Below are positions 35,633 to 47,306 of a stretch of DNA of 64,000 nt, piece after piece. The stretch spans positions 62,001-126,000 of the forward strand of contig JANBPK010000857.1 in the NCBI GenBank assembly GCA_027579435.1. Reading direction: 5' to 3'. The DNA comes from Candolleomyces eurysporus. Lineage: Eukaryota > Basidiomycota > Agaricomycetes > Agaricales > Psathyrellaceae. How positions within the stretch are numbered: position 1 is the stretch's first letter; each line of letters opens with the position of its first letter. The translations under genes were made by a program, and so were the position numbers. The notes under the pieces were generated by a model. It had not been told where the DNA came from, ran no database searches, and saw only the letters and a list, made by a program, of their open reading frames with translations.

Positions 35633-38600
35633 ATGCCGAAGGACCAACTCAGCAACCCAGGCTCAAAGTTCCGTTCTCATAGTAACCCATATTCTTTGTG
35701 CTTCCACACTCGGGATGGTCAGCTAATTTTGCCAATGGCTGGATCAAAATCAAGCATCTCATCCAACGCTGCATCTCGATCGCCTTCATCCCAACGACCA
35801 GTGACGATTCCACAGTTGCAGTGTCATCCATGCGTTGAGGCTACATCTCCCCGTTATCTGCAGGCACCCTTTGTGGAGACTCACAACTCCTCTGACATCT
35901 CTCGACGGGGGCAATGTGCACCCTCATACAATCCCACCATCAGAACCCTTCCATCGCCACCGCCACAAGCACTTGCCGCGCCTCAACCATCTCTTTCCCA
36001 GCGACTAACCCATAGCACCACGGCAGAGCTCCCAAAGAGCAGGTATGAGCCCATAGAGGGATCGCCCCGCTTGTGCAGTTCCAATCCTGAATTCTTGCCT
36101 CCCAGTCCCTCAGCAGATAGACATGGAGTGTTTATCGGTGCATCAGGTCACACGCTTTACCCTCAACCCGCACCATCACCCGCCAGGATGGATCTAGCCT
36201 TCACTTGGGGGCACAGGAACCACTTCTTTCCATATACCGATACCACAACCGACCGTCTGATAACATCGCCCTTCCAACCGCCCGCAGCTCACACGAATGA
36301 CGTTCAAGCCGGACCTCCATCGTCTCCCTTGCAGGAACCTGAAGGGAAACAACAGTTCATTGAGAGGAACACTAGCTGCACAGCGGGCTCAATAGGGCTC
36401 AGCACATACTCCCAACTTCCACCGTCCCATCATCCCCACATACCTCCAAATTCCGTCCGTGCTGCATCTCGTCCGTCTGGGTCGATGCAGCCTACGCATT
36501 TCACGATACATCCCAATCCCAGACCACCGCAATCGTGTTCTGGGCCTACCTTTCTTCAACTACCAATAGAGAACATAGTACAGATCGTTGCGCCAGTGGG
36601 CGAACCATCGTTGTACGATCCCTACCTTCGAATACCACCTTTCCATCCTCCTCGGACCCCTCCAGGCATGGGCGCAGCATTCACTTCGTGCTATCCTTTG
36701 GAGTGGAAGGACCAGCTGTTCTCGTATCCTTATACCGCAATTGAACACCCGGCCCCGACAACAACGTCGCTTCAACCAATCCCTCTTTCACAAACGCCTT
36801 CCGAGGTGAAACCAGCCTGTAAAATCCTGCCAAAAGCACCAGCCGTGAATGTTCAACCACGGTCAAGTCGATCGCTCTTCAGAGGCGCACAGAATTTCCA
36901 AATGGGAAACATGCATTATGTGGATGTTCCAAACGCCACTCACATTGTTACTGTCAATCCTCCCCTTAGTGACTCGGTTGACGGTGCGTAATTGTTTTCA
37001 GCCTCTTTGTAATGGCATACTTATACTGGGGATGTTATCTCTCGTCAGGGTGGGAGCTTTTGCTGAAGAATACTGCACCTAACGCCCTCCACAACTCTCG
37101 CGCTCAATACGATGCTCCGAAATGTGATGAGGACACGCGCACCGAGGTGACTAGTGAGATTATGGATTGGATTCAAGATCAGGGCGCTCCTCAACGCTTG
37201 CTGTGCATGACGGGGGCCGCGGGCTCAGGGAAATCTGCCTTGCAGCAGACAACTGCCGAAAAATGCGGGAAAAACGATATTCTTGCCTGTTCGTTCTTTT
37301 TCTCGGAGGCTGATCCAACCCGTAACACCGTCGACCTAGTCGTTCCCACCATTGCGTACCAGCTCGGAAGAACAAACGAAGCATTGAAACGGTTGGTAAA
37401 GACCGTGATCGAGAAGGATCCTTTAATCTTCTCGCAATCACTGCAGGACCAAATTACCGCCCTTATCGTCAGACCCTTCCAATATATGATGGACTCGCAG
37501 GCGGACCTCAGGAGCATCCCGTACGCCGTCTTGATTGACGGCCTCGATGAGTGCAAGGGTGAAGACCGCCAAGCGGAACTGTTGACTGCCATCAGGGAAT
37601 GCCTGCTTGTGGATGGTCTTCCCTTTCGCATCTTCATCGCCAGTAGACTGGAATGGGCCATTCGTACTGCGCTGGAACCTGGTGGTCATCTATGCGAGGT
37701 AGCGTACCACATACAACTCAGCGACAAGTATGACGCCTCTGGGGATATGCGTCGGTATCTCTGGAGGAGGTTTCAAGACCTGAGTTTCCGAACTGGCAAT
37801 GCGCGCTGGTTCACTGAAGCAGACATCGAAACCCTAGTCCAAGCTGCGTCCGGACAGTTTATCTACGTTGCGACGGTGTTCAAATACATTTCGGAGCGTC
37901 GGGGCTCTCCTGCAGAGAGGTTGAAGATCATACTCACCTGGACACCGCGCGACAAACAAATAGCATGTCCTTTCGAACCACTCGATCAGCTTTACACCAA
38001 TATCTTGTCAGCTGCAAAGGACATGTATGAGGCCGTCGATATCCATCACAGCCGAGACTTCCTGCTGCTTTTTAGGGCATACCATACGAAGTCTTCGGTC
38101 GTTCCAGCGGACATTCTTTCTGTGCTGCTTGGCCTCGAAGCTAGAGCCGAAGAAATTATTGTCTCGGACCTCCGTTCCCTTGTGGCCCTTGAAACAGACA
38201 GTGATGGCTCTTTATGTCTACGCCTGTACCACAAATCTTTCTCCGACTTTTTGAAAGAAGAAAGTCGTGCAAAGGATTTGTTCGTACCAGAATCCCACGT
38301 TTACACACACCTCGCAAAGTGCTGTATGCGGCAGTTCATCGAATTATGTCCGCTCGACTTGGATTCTTGTGCGTTATTGCTAGTTTTAAACCTGACTGAC
38401 CTGATTTATCACTGTCTGTTGTTAGTGCAGGATGAATGCAAAGAGCTCCCAGAGTTCCATAGGCATTGTTTGGAGGAAGCCGTCGAGGACCTGCCGTTTT
38501 TCTTGCCCAAAGCGACCAATATCGATGATGATGTCCTTGATTTCACCGAGAAGTGTGGATGGCAGAAACTTGACAAGTTGCTGCCTTTGGTGTATGGCCT

Positions 38601-38879
38601 AGGGCACTGGCTTTTTCACTATTTCAAGGACTGGATTACGACTCTTTGTCAATTTGCTGACGATTTGAAAGCAAGTGATCTTCCCTTATCTTGAGGCAGA
38701 GACTGATCTTTGTTTAGATCCGAAAGCCTGGGGTTGGTGCGATTGTACGCGGGTTTGTTGAGAAGTGGAAGAGCGATAAGAAGGAGTGGAAGCGTGAACG
38801 GAAAATGCAAAATGGACTTAACCCGGACTCAGATTCTAGTAATTCAAACTCGGATTCCAGCGATTGGGACGAGCTCTAG
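35633..38879 (+). CDS. NACHT NTPase (NLR-like), gene D
   Basis: ATG at 35633 (M-P-K-D-Q-L-S). Exon 1 (35633-36983) encodes about 450 Ser/Pro-rich, disordered residues ending with L-F-R-G-A-Q-N-F-Q-M-G-N-M-H-Y-V. A phase-1 intron (36984-37048) is followed by the NACHT exon (37049-38368) with Walker A G-A-A-G-S-G-K-S-A-L near residue 506, Walker B A-V-L-I-D-G-L-D-E-C, I-F-I-A-S-R-L-E-W and S-G-Q-F-I-Y-V-A-T-V. Exon 3 (38426-38670) contains K-L-D-K-L-L-P-L. Intron 3 (38671-38717) appears to be a GC-AG intron (aaa/gcaagt). Exon 4 reads F-V-E-K-W-K-S-D and ends with a Ser/Asn/Asp-rich tail, TAG at 38877-38879. If the GC donor is not used, translation stops at 38692-38694. About 990 residues, no repeats, no frame lesions. 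Confidence 0.87.
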
Positions 38880-39671
38880 TTTGCGGCATTGTGCTATGAT
38901 AACCGTTCTGGCAATATTGAACTATGAACACGATAAGCTGGCCTCAATATATGAAGGCACTTTGCCAGTAACCATATATGTTGATGTACCTTCTGCAAAA
39001 AGCGGATTGACTCGCTGCATCCAGTCGACGTCAACCCTATAAGCCATCAGAGTCCCCTTGGCCAGTGTCATAGCCGGTCTGTCCCAAACGGCAGCTAAAA
39101 TAAACATTGTCTCAGCTCTAACGATCCTAGCAATTCCGTGCCTTAGTTTTCCCTCTGTCCGGCGTTATGGCTGAAGCCGCGTCCGCCATTATTTGCGTTT
39201 AGAAAGGCTCAGGTCGAGCTGAGCATTCCGCGGATTGCGTATGCCACAACACGCTTTCTTAATTTCTTCCACACTCATTCATTGTTACAACCCGTTTTAA
39301 TCTCTCGGCTTGCAGCAAACCTGATGCTTTCACTGCAACACAGCCCTGTATGATCTGCTTCCCCCGAGTCTGCCTTCGACTTGTTCCCTCCCTTTTAAAG
39401 TTATGATCCCTCTACTTTTCGCTCATCGATTCTCAACCGTTCTCCTGTCTGTACTCGATCTACTGCCTCTTCCTCCTATTCGATGCAGCTCTGGCAACCT
39501 GGTTATGACTCTGACCCAGTCTAGATGCCACCCGTGACTTTGGGCGTCTACTCAGTTTGGAATCGAAGCCCAGCCAGTACGGACGCCATGTGCTTTTGCG
39601 TCTGCCGTCATACAGTGAGAGACCAGCCCACGTCTTGTTTCCTCTCCTCGTCACCCTCCACCCCCTGTACG
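38880..39671. other. Intergenic, contains left edge of duplication copy 2
   Basis: The first 100 bp are unique. From 38979 the sequence matches 24983 onward and holds the presumed promoter of duplicated NACHT gene 2. No gene seen. Confidence 0.5.
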
Positions 39672-42125
39672 ATGCCCCCGAAATCCAAGAAACCCACCAT
39701 CTTGTCCCGCTTCGTCTCGCTTGTTGGCGGTCGCGATCGCAACAAACCGACTGATCGCCAAGGCTCAGCCAAAGTTGCAAGTGCGGGCGCTNGATCNTCC
39801 GTGTCTGAACATCCTTTGGCATGTTCAGTCCCTGATTTGTCGCTTCTCGTGGAGACCTCGACTTCTGAAAGCCAAAGATCCCAGCCTCCAATCCGTCAAT
39901 CCAGAAGCGAAAACGAAATAGTCGATTCTTCGCAAGGTGCGACGGTGTCGACGCACGAGCAACACGATCTTCCTCAACCGCCTCAGTCATTGGAAGCGCG
40001 GCAGACTCACGGCAATCCGTCAGGACCAATTGCAAGGGCCCACGGTGGCACAGCGTCATTCCTTGCTGGAGCCAGTGGATTTCGAATGAGGGATATTCAG
40101 TATTTCGAAAGTTCTCATGTTACTGTGCATACAGGTGGTGCGAGCGATAGGTCGATAGATGGTATGTTGATTCCGTCGAGTCATCGGCATGCATATCGCT
40201 CAAATATGCTCTGACACCGCGCTCTTGACCTTGCAGGCTGGGAATTGCTGTTGAAGAACACCGCCCCCNAATGCTCTACACGACTCCGACGCTCGATATG
40301 ACCCTCCAAAGTGCGATGAGGACACTCGCGTTGAGGTCATTGGAGAGATCACGGACTGGATACAAGATCGCGCCGGACCTCAACGCTTGCTGTGCATGAC
40401 GGGTGCTGCGGGGTCAGGCAAGTCTGCCTTGCAGCAGACAACTGCCGAGAAATGCCTGAAGAACGGTACACTGGCTTCTACATTCTTCTTCTCAGCTTCG
40501 GATTCCTCCCGCAACACAGTCAAGTATATTATCCCCACCATCGCGTACCAGCTGGGAAGAACGAATGACACCCTCCGGCGGTGGATCAAAGCTGCCGTCG
40601 AGGGCGATCCTCTGGTTTTCTCCAAGTCACTGCGGACGCAGATAGCTACCCTCATCGTCGAGCCCTCACAACGGTGTGAAGGCATGGGCATAGACCTCAC
40701 CACACTTCCACATGCCATTTTCATCGACGGTCTTGACGAGTGCATNGGTGAAGATCGCCAAGCTGAACTGCTGACCGCTGTCAAGGAGGGACTCCTCGTC
40801 AAAGGCCTCCCCTTTCGCATCTTCATTGCTAGCAGACCGGAGTGGGCTGTTCGTACGGCGCTGGAACCTGGTGGTCATCTACGAAAGGTGGCATATCATA
40901 TTCAACTCAGCGACAACTACGACGCCTCTAGGGATATGCGTCGGTACCTGCAGAGGAGGTTCGAAGATATCGGCCTACGAATCGGCAATTCCCACTGGTT
41001 CACCGAGGACAACATCGAGACCCTCGTAAGAGCTGCCTCAGGGCAGTTCGTCTACGTCGCAACAGTATTCAAGTACATATCGGAACGTCGCGCTTCTCCT
41101 GCGGGAAGACTGAAGATCGTCCTCGATTGGACGCCGCATGAAGGGCAAAAGGCGCGTCCGTTCGAATGCCTCGACAGGCTTTACGCAAATATCCTGTTAA
41201 CTGCCAAGAATGCGTACGAGGCTGTCGATACCCACAGTGGACACGACTTTCTTCTGCTTTTCAATGCGCACCATCTAAATGCTATCGGGATTCCTACATC
41301 AAGTTCTTCCTGGCTAAAATTTCCCGCAGATAATTTCTCGGTGATGCTTGGCCTAGAAGCTGGGGCCGAGGACAATCTTGTTATGGACCTCCGTTCCCTT
41401 GTAACATTCGAAATGGAACAACCCCAGTCGCATCTACGCATGTACCACAAATCCTTCTCTGATTTTTTGAGGGCAGAAAGTCGTGCCAAAGACTTATTTG
41501 TTCCGAAATCTCGCGTTTACACGCACCTCGCAAAGTGCTGTTTGCAGTGTATCGTCAAATGCCCGCTCGACTTTGACTCGTGTGAGTAACATTGCAAGTT
41601 GTTCTGATTGAATTCTGACTAGATTTGTAACCCCTCTGTTCTAGTACCAACCAACTGGGAGGAGCTCCCTCTCCCAAAGCCTCAGCAGAATTATCTTGAG
41701 GATGCTGTTGAGGTCCTGCCATTTGTCTTGAATGGCGCCACCGCTGATGAAGTCAGAGACTTCACCAATGAGGCTGGTTGGTCAAAACTAGACAAACTAC
41801 TGCCTCTCCGGCGGGACCTCCAGGCCTTGAAACTTGACAGTTTTTACAGGGACTGGCTCACCCACATTGGTTACTTACATGACAGGTTGAAAGTGAGTGG
41901 TCTTTCCTTGTTTTGAGGCAGCAACTGACATCGTTTCGATAATGGCAGTATCGAGATCCTAAGATTGCTGCGGCTATAACCAAGTTCATTAGCAAGGGGA
42001 AACGTAATTTCGAGGAGCGGGATCGTATGAGTCCAGAAATGGCTGAATTGCAAGTCGGCGAAACAGACCGGCGGTCAGTAGGATCGGGCTACTCATTTGA
42101 AGACGTCGAATCGGAAGCTCGCTAG
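39672..42125 (+). CDS. NACHT NTPase, duplicated gene 2
   Basis: Paralogue of the gene at 25705-28161 with the same four exons: 39672-40161, 40237-41581, 41645-41892 and 41949-42125. Start M-P-P-K-S-K-K-P; exon-1 motif F-L-A-G-A-S-G-F-R-M-R-D; Walker A G-A-A-G-S-G-K-S-A-L; Walker B A-I-F-I-D-G-L-D-E-C, with an N at 40746 in the codon after Cys. The N at 40269 is an extra base: the other copy has the same C run without it, and removing it restores the frame at the start of the NACHT exon. Between the Walker A region and about 41270 only some five residues differ from gene 1. After that, about 20% of residues differ up to the stop (42123-42125). The intact frame in the diverged part suggests both copies are functional. 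Confidence 0.88.
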
Positions 42126-42138
42126 AAAAGAGGGGAAA

Positions 42139-42324
42139 TCTTTATCTCGGAGCTTAGCTCCCTTGTGGTCGTTAAAAGAGATTCGCGGGTCAACGGATTC
42201 TCTACCTGTATCACAACCACAATGCTTCTACGACGTCTTGGATATTATGAAAAAANGTGCAGAGGAATTGCTTTTTCAAACACCCCGTGACTGCTGGAGC
42301 CCGAGGTCGACTCATGAGGCTTAG
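42139..42324 (+). pseudogene. Decayed NACHT C-terminal relic (copy 2)
   Basis: Counterpart of 28175-28359. An N at 42257 after an A run adds an extra base compared with copy 1. It shows the same S-E-L-S-S-L-V and S-A-E-E-L-L-F-Q remnants in different frames. Confidence 0.35.
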
Positions 42325-43255
42325 GTATCTGGTTCTGTGGCATCCCGACAGTAACACAGAGACAATATGTGATAGAACAAGCTGGTAGGTAGCGGCCCCA
42401 GATAAGATGGCCACGGATCTACGTGCCATGATCATTCCCCGCTGAGCGCTTCTAGCAATAGGTCTAGCAAACATCATCGAATTGACAACACTTGGGCTGG
42501 AGGACGTGTGTTAGATAAGCACAACCATAAAATCCTGCCGGACTTACTGGAAAAGGGGTGCGGAAGAAGACCATACCTCTGCATGCCCTTCAAGTTTGGA
42601 AGTAAATGTTCTACCAAACAACATATTTTGATCACAAAGGTGCTACCAAACTGCGCTGTAGGCTGTGCCTTCGATCTATTTCCTGCTCACTATTTATCCT
42701 CTCCGACCACCACTTGTTGGGCGTGAAGTATCTCATCAGCCAATCGAGGACATCCAACAGCTTGGGTCACTGCTACAACCCACACTACCAACGCTGTATC
42801 AGTTGCGCATCGACCATCTACCTTCCGGATGCTGGGCAGCGGTAGAGTTCAGGAAAGGTAGGCAGACCGGTGAGGCAACGCCACGTTATCCACACCGTCC
42901 TCGTTCTGAGGATGCACCGTTTGAGATGATTAAGATTATGACCTGAACGATCTCTGGCCATCGTTTGAATGTTGGCGTCCTTTGACCTTGGACTGTACAG
43001 AAACCTCCACATTTGTCGACACACAGGAGCTAAGTGAAGACTCGGGATGCACCTATGTCACCACTGTAAGACAATCCTTATAATTGCTGACGTCGGGATA
43101 CCGTATCCCATGGATCAGGTACATACACGACATATACGCTGAGAGCTAAATATAACTTTGAAAAGCTCATAAAACACAGATCGAGATTAAATTACAACGG
43201 TCCATCGATTTCAAAGATTCTCTCAATCTTGAAGAAGTATTATCGGTCAATAGAA
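42325..43255. other. Convergent spacer inside duplication copy 2
   Basis: Aligns with 28360-29286. It lies between convergent NACHT and GEN1-like genes. No recognised gene or element. Confidence 0.5.
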
Positions 43256-46200
43256 TCAAGTCAAATCAATGAAATCAATCTGGACATTCTGTTTCCTCGC
43301 AGTCGAAGTCGAATTTGCCGTCCTGACTTTGCGAGTAGTCGTCGCCGTCTCCCTCGTCTTGGTCGTCGTGGTCGCCGAGGTTGTAGACGATTCCTTCTTG
43401 GTGGCGGCGCTAAAAATTCGAGCAGGCAATTCATCGTCATCGTCATCTTCGTCCGAATCGCTAGAGATTTCGTAGATGGGTAAAGTCTTTAAATCAACAG
43501 ATTTCTTGATGGCTTGCGGCAAAGCGGTTGTGTGCTTCGACTTCGACTTCAACGGTGGCTCTGACGAAGAAGTATATGTTGCTTTTCCAGCCCCACTTGC
43601 ACTTGAGCTCCCGCTAACGCTCCTCCCGATCATCTTCGCCTTCACTGGAACGCCGATACCAATAAGCCCATTTGACCCACGCGAACGAGAATTAGAACCA
43701 GAGTCAGGAGTAGGCGACCCCGACCTCGGGGAATCCGAATTTGGGGTAGTAGGAGAACTATGCGAACTCGATTTGCGAGGGGACTTGCGGTACCTCGTCA
43801 GCACCGAATCGGATCCTACGGAATCCGACGAGTCTGAGAGGAGTTTGTTCGTTTTTCGGGCTCGCCCACCTCTGGGTGGGGAAGTAGATGTAGAAGTCGA
43901 ATTGGAAGTAGATGCGGAAGTGGGATTGGAGGCGGAAGCGGGATTAGAGGTGGTAGTATTCACGGTGCGTTTGCGACCCGGGGAAGGAGAAGTGAAGAGC
44001 GCGTTGTAGTCTAACATCTCACCGTCATCGTCATCGTCATCGTCTTTGTCGTCGAGGAAAGCAAGCGGGAATGGTGCTGGTTTGGCTTTGAGTTTCGTGG
44101 CAGTAATTGTCGTAGTAGCACTGGTCGTGGCAACTGTAACAAATGCTGAAGCCTTTGGACGTTTGGGGTTGATGAGGGAGGATACAGTGCCACTCTTCGT
44201 GGAAGTCGAGGAAGGGTTGGATTTGGGTACGGGAACCCCGAGTTGAGATGTCGACGATATCCCCGCGCTTGTAGTAGCAAAAGCGGTGGAGGATGTTGAC
44301 GTTGTCGTCGTTTTCTTCTTTGTCAAGTCCTTTATACCTACTCGATGACGCGGGGAGGATGATAGGCCGTCATAGCCACTTGCGGAACTGAAAACATCCG
44401 TAGCCTGCGACTCAGTAACAATAGTTTTCGACGAGATTCTAGCTTCTTGTCGTGCCAAAGGGAACAGGCGAGATGGTGAAGGAAGTTCTCCTTCACTTTC
44501 TTCGTCAGAAGATAAAACCGCAACCGCCTTACTCTTCCCTTTCGACTTGCTCGCAGCAGTCGTCGCTTTCTTGTTTCTTCCGCTGGGAGCCGCGGAAGTA
44601 CTGTCTCCGTCTTCGGGATCCCTTGCAAGAGCCGTACGTGCTCGACTAGGCTTAGCCTTGGGGGGAGACCCAGGTACAACCCCGTCATTGTCGTCTGCAG
44701 CCTTCTTCTTCTTCCCTCTCCCCTGTCCCTTCCCAGCCTTCTTCGCCGCCTTCCTCGCCACCTCCGCATCAAAAACCTCCACCAGTCCAGGCTCTACGAG
44801 CTGGACCATACATGCAGGCATCCACAGCCTCATATGGTCCTGCGGGTTGCTCGAAGCCTGGTCTTTATCCTCATCGCCTTCCTCCTCAGACTCCCATTCT
44901 TGCGTAGGCTTTGGGCGCGTGCCTTGAATACCGTGCTCAGCGAGTCGGACGAGTTGGGCAGGGGCGATTTCGACGCGGTATTCGAGGAGACCATCGGTTG
45001 ATACGTGGGTTCGGGTCGAATGGATTTTGACGATCAACCTTTCTTCGTCGTCTTCGTCCTGGTCAGAGGAGCGCTGTGGTGAGGTGATGTTCATATTTGA
45101 GAAATACTGTGTTATCATCTTTGAAGGTGTACCACAGGGCTCTGCGTTTCCCCTTCCCGATCGGCTGGGAGTCTTCGGAGGACGTTGGGAAGAAGCCCCG
45201 CCAGATCTCTTGGCTTGGTCGAGGTCTAGGACAGCCCGTCGTAGGATACGCTGGACCGCCGAATGCCACATGACGGTTCTAAATCGTTTGATGATGGCTT
45301 CTTTATACCCCCACTCGAAAAAACGCTCGCAGATGCCAGCGAGTTTTGAGATGTCGGGTTCCTTGTTCCACCGGATGTCACCTGGAGAATATGGTTTACC
45401 CATCGTTTCAGAGGTGATCGGGTTCACGTATGATAAGAGGATGTCGATATCAGGGAAGGCACTTGTGATGGACTTGGCGAGTGCGGGGGATTTTCGACCG
45501 AGGAGTCCTTTAGAGTTGGTGCTGATTTCGTGACGCATTTCGTGTCTCCAGTTGTCCAGAAATGGAGGGAGTTTTTCACGAGAGAGGGTGGTTGCGGCTT
45601 TGTATAGGGAATTGCCGAAGCCGCATTTCGCGAGAGCGAGGGCCTTTTGCATACCGCAGCCTTGCAGACCCCCTTGTTCGTAGTCACCCCCCGAGAGGAG
45701 TCCGATGAGGATGAGACCGCCGCGTGAAAGGCCGAGCTGCGATTCGATGTCTTCCGATTTGTATACCCAGCTGTGATTCTTGTCATCTTTTCCGGCAGAA
45801 TTTAGGACGGGGTTGGAGCGGTTTCCTGAGAGTGAGTTGCTTGGGCTAATGATAATGATCATGAGTTAGGGGTGCAGTTTAGACCAGAAAGGGGACAATA
45901 GACGCACTTGCGAATGACGGTGGTAGCTCCGAACAAAAAGTTATCCACGTCGTCTGAGAGGACCCCGTCTATCACGCCGATACTGTTCAAGTACGCCAGT
46001 TCTGCTTCAGCTTCCCCCGGGGCCTGCCGTTAGATTGGCATGTTAGACACTACTCAATTGAATGGAAAGGCCACGTACAGTTCGATGCTCGAACCCAAAC
46101 GCCTCAATGATCTGCTTCATTGAAGGAATCAAGACGTTTTGGGATGTGTTAATCCTCTTCCCCCTCTTGAAATCGGGTCTCTTGGGTCCGTCGAATACGA

Positions 46201-46496
46201 AGAGCGGGAGGAACGGTGCCCTCATTAGAGTGGCACACCGGAAGAATAGGGTTCGGAGGTGTGGGTTCTCGCCCTCTCGGCCATATTCCATGTGGAAGAA
46301 CCAGATACTGGCGTCGATGCCAATTCTGTAACCTCTCACACCCTGAGGGTTCGTTTCGAATCCGTCATTGACCGCGAGGTCGGTCAGAGAACGTGTTTTC
46401 GCGACGGGTCGGAGCTCCTGTCGATAGTCGATAGATTGAGCAATTAGGACTTGATGAAATTTGTAGGCTTACACTCCAGAGTCCTGCTACACCCAT
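43256..46496 (-). CDS. GEN1/Yen1-like Holliday-junction resolvase (XPG family)
   Basis: A structure-selective endonuclease of the Rad2/XPG superfamily, most like GEN1/Yen1, which cuts Holliday junctions and other branched DNA in the nucleus. Exon 1 (46496-46473) encodes M-G-V-A-G-L-W-S, the class-typical start whose Gly2 enters the active site. Exon 2 (46417-46079) has I-G-I-D-A-S-I-W-F-F-H (catalytic Asp) and F-V-F-D-G-P-K-R-P. Exon 3 (46023-45908) has the XPG-I motif A-P-G-E-A-E-A-E-L-A and S-D-D-V-D. Exon 4 (45845-43256) has the helix-hairpin-helix-like L-L-S-G-G-D-Y-E-Q-G-G-L-Q-G-C-G, then a chromodomain-like region and a long Ser/Thr/Lys-rich tail ending I-D-F-I-D-L-T. About 1,030 residues, no lesions. 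The 3' third is duplicated as a fragment at 29287-30628. An ACGCGT box lies 110 bp upstream. Confidence 0.9.
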
Positions 46497-46568
46497 TGGG
46501 CCTATGGAACGAAGAGTCGGAAGAGGAGAAGAGGGTCAAAGCTGGCTGTTGGAATTTGAACGCGCGGT

Positions 46569-46611
46569 CACGTGAGAGGCGCGTGGCGTAATTGATCGCG
46601 TCCGAACGCGT
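46569..46611. promoter_or_regulatory. CACGTG and ACGCGT boxes in a divergent promoter
   Basis: CACGTG at 46569-46574 and ACGCGT at 46606-46611 lie between the GEN1-like gene (start 46496, -) and the small unknown gene (start 46814, +). ACGCGT is the MBF-type cell-cycle box in yeasts. Use here is inferred from motif and position only. Confidence 0.4.
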
Positions 46612-46813
46612 CTTGACTCAATATTCGCCAAATATTCGCCCCATCTCACGGTCGACCGTGGAATCCTTACTGCAACGGTGAGTCATCTTGTCTCCACGAA
46701 GTGCTTTCGTCAAACTCTGTCAGCCCTCGCGGTCAGCCTCAACCTAATGAAGCTTGTCAGCATGCGGCGGGGTTGGCGAATCCATCTTCCCTCCCACGTA
46801 CCTCAGGCCAGAT

Positions 46814-47306
46814 ATGACTCGCCCCTTCTCCGCCCTACGCAACCCCGTGTTCCTCCGGGAGCTCACCGCCGTCTTCGAACCGGAGCATATCTTTCACAGG
46901 AAGGGACTCGTCGTGGAAACCCGCCCGAAGAACTGGTTTCTGTACGACTACGACACGGAATATAACGAGGACTACTATGGCTACGACAACGCTGCGGCGA
47001 CTCCGGCACCTGGTACCCTCGAGCCCGAAATTGGGCCCTTGCAATCGATACCCGTTAAATCGAACCCCTCCCTTGCCCCTCCTACCTCTCCTGCGCTCGC
47101 TTCCAGCTCTCTCGATGCAATCAAATTCGCCGCCAGCCCCATGGGCTCNGGAGGATCTAGACGAAAAACAGTCCGCGTCTATACTGGCGAGAAAGAGCAC
47201 GTCTCCACAACGACCCTTCACTAATCTGACGAACCGGGCGCCTTTTCTTCCCTCGCTTCCAAACGAGCCTGAGATTCTTTCAAAACAAGCGGTATGCCTC
47301 ATTTGA
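46814..47306 (+). CDS. Small hypothetical protein
   Basis: Not recognised. ATG at 46814 starts M-T-R-P-F-S-A-L-R-N-P, followed by F-L-R-E-L, an acidic/tyrosine-rich part (Y-D-Y-D-T-E-Y-N-E-D-Y-Y-G-Y) and a Ser/Pro-rich stretch. At the N (47149) the frame can go two ways. With N as a base it stops at 47222-47224. Dropping it, as at other Ns in the window, extends the frame with S-E-D-L-D-E-K-Q-S-A-S-I-L-A-R-K to TGA at 47304-47306 (about 163 residues). No membrane segment or signal peptide is visible. It is divergent from the GEN1-like gene with a 317 bp shared upstream region. The codon use looks like that of real genes here. Confidence 0.5.

Larger units (their letters stand above)
38979..44669 (+). 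repeat. Segmental duplication, copy 2 (~5.7 kb)
   Basis: Direct repeat of 24983-30628. Its right edge lies inside the complete GEN1-like gene, which continues unbroken past 44669 to its start at 46496. Copy 2 is therefore in the original context, and copy 1 carries the truncated end. Confidence 0.92.
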
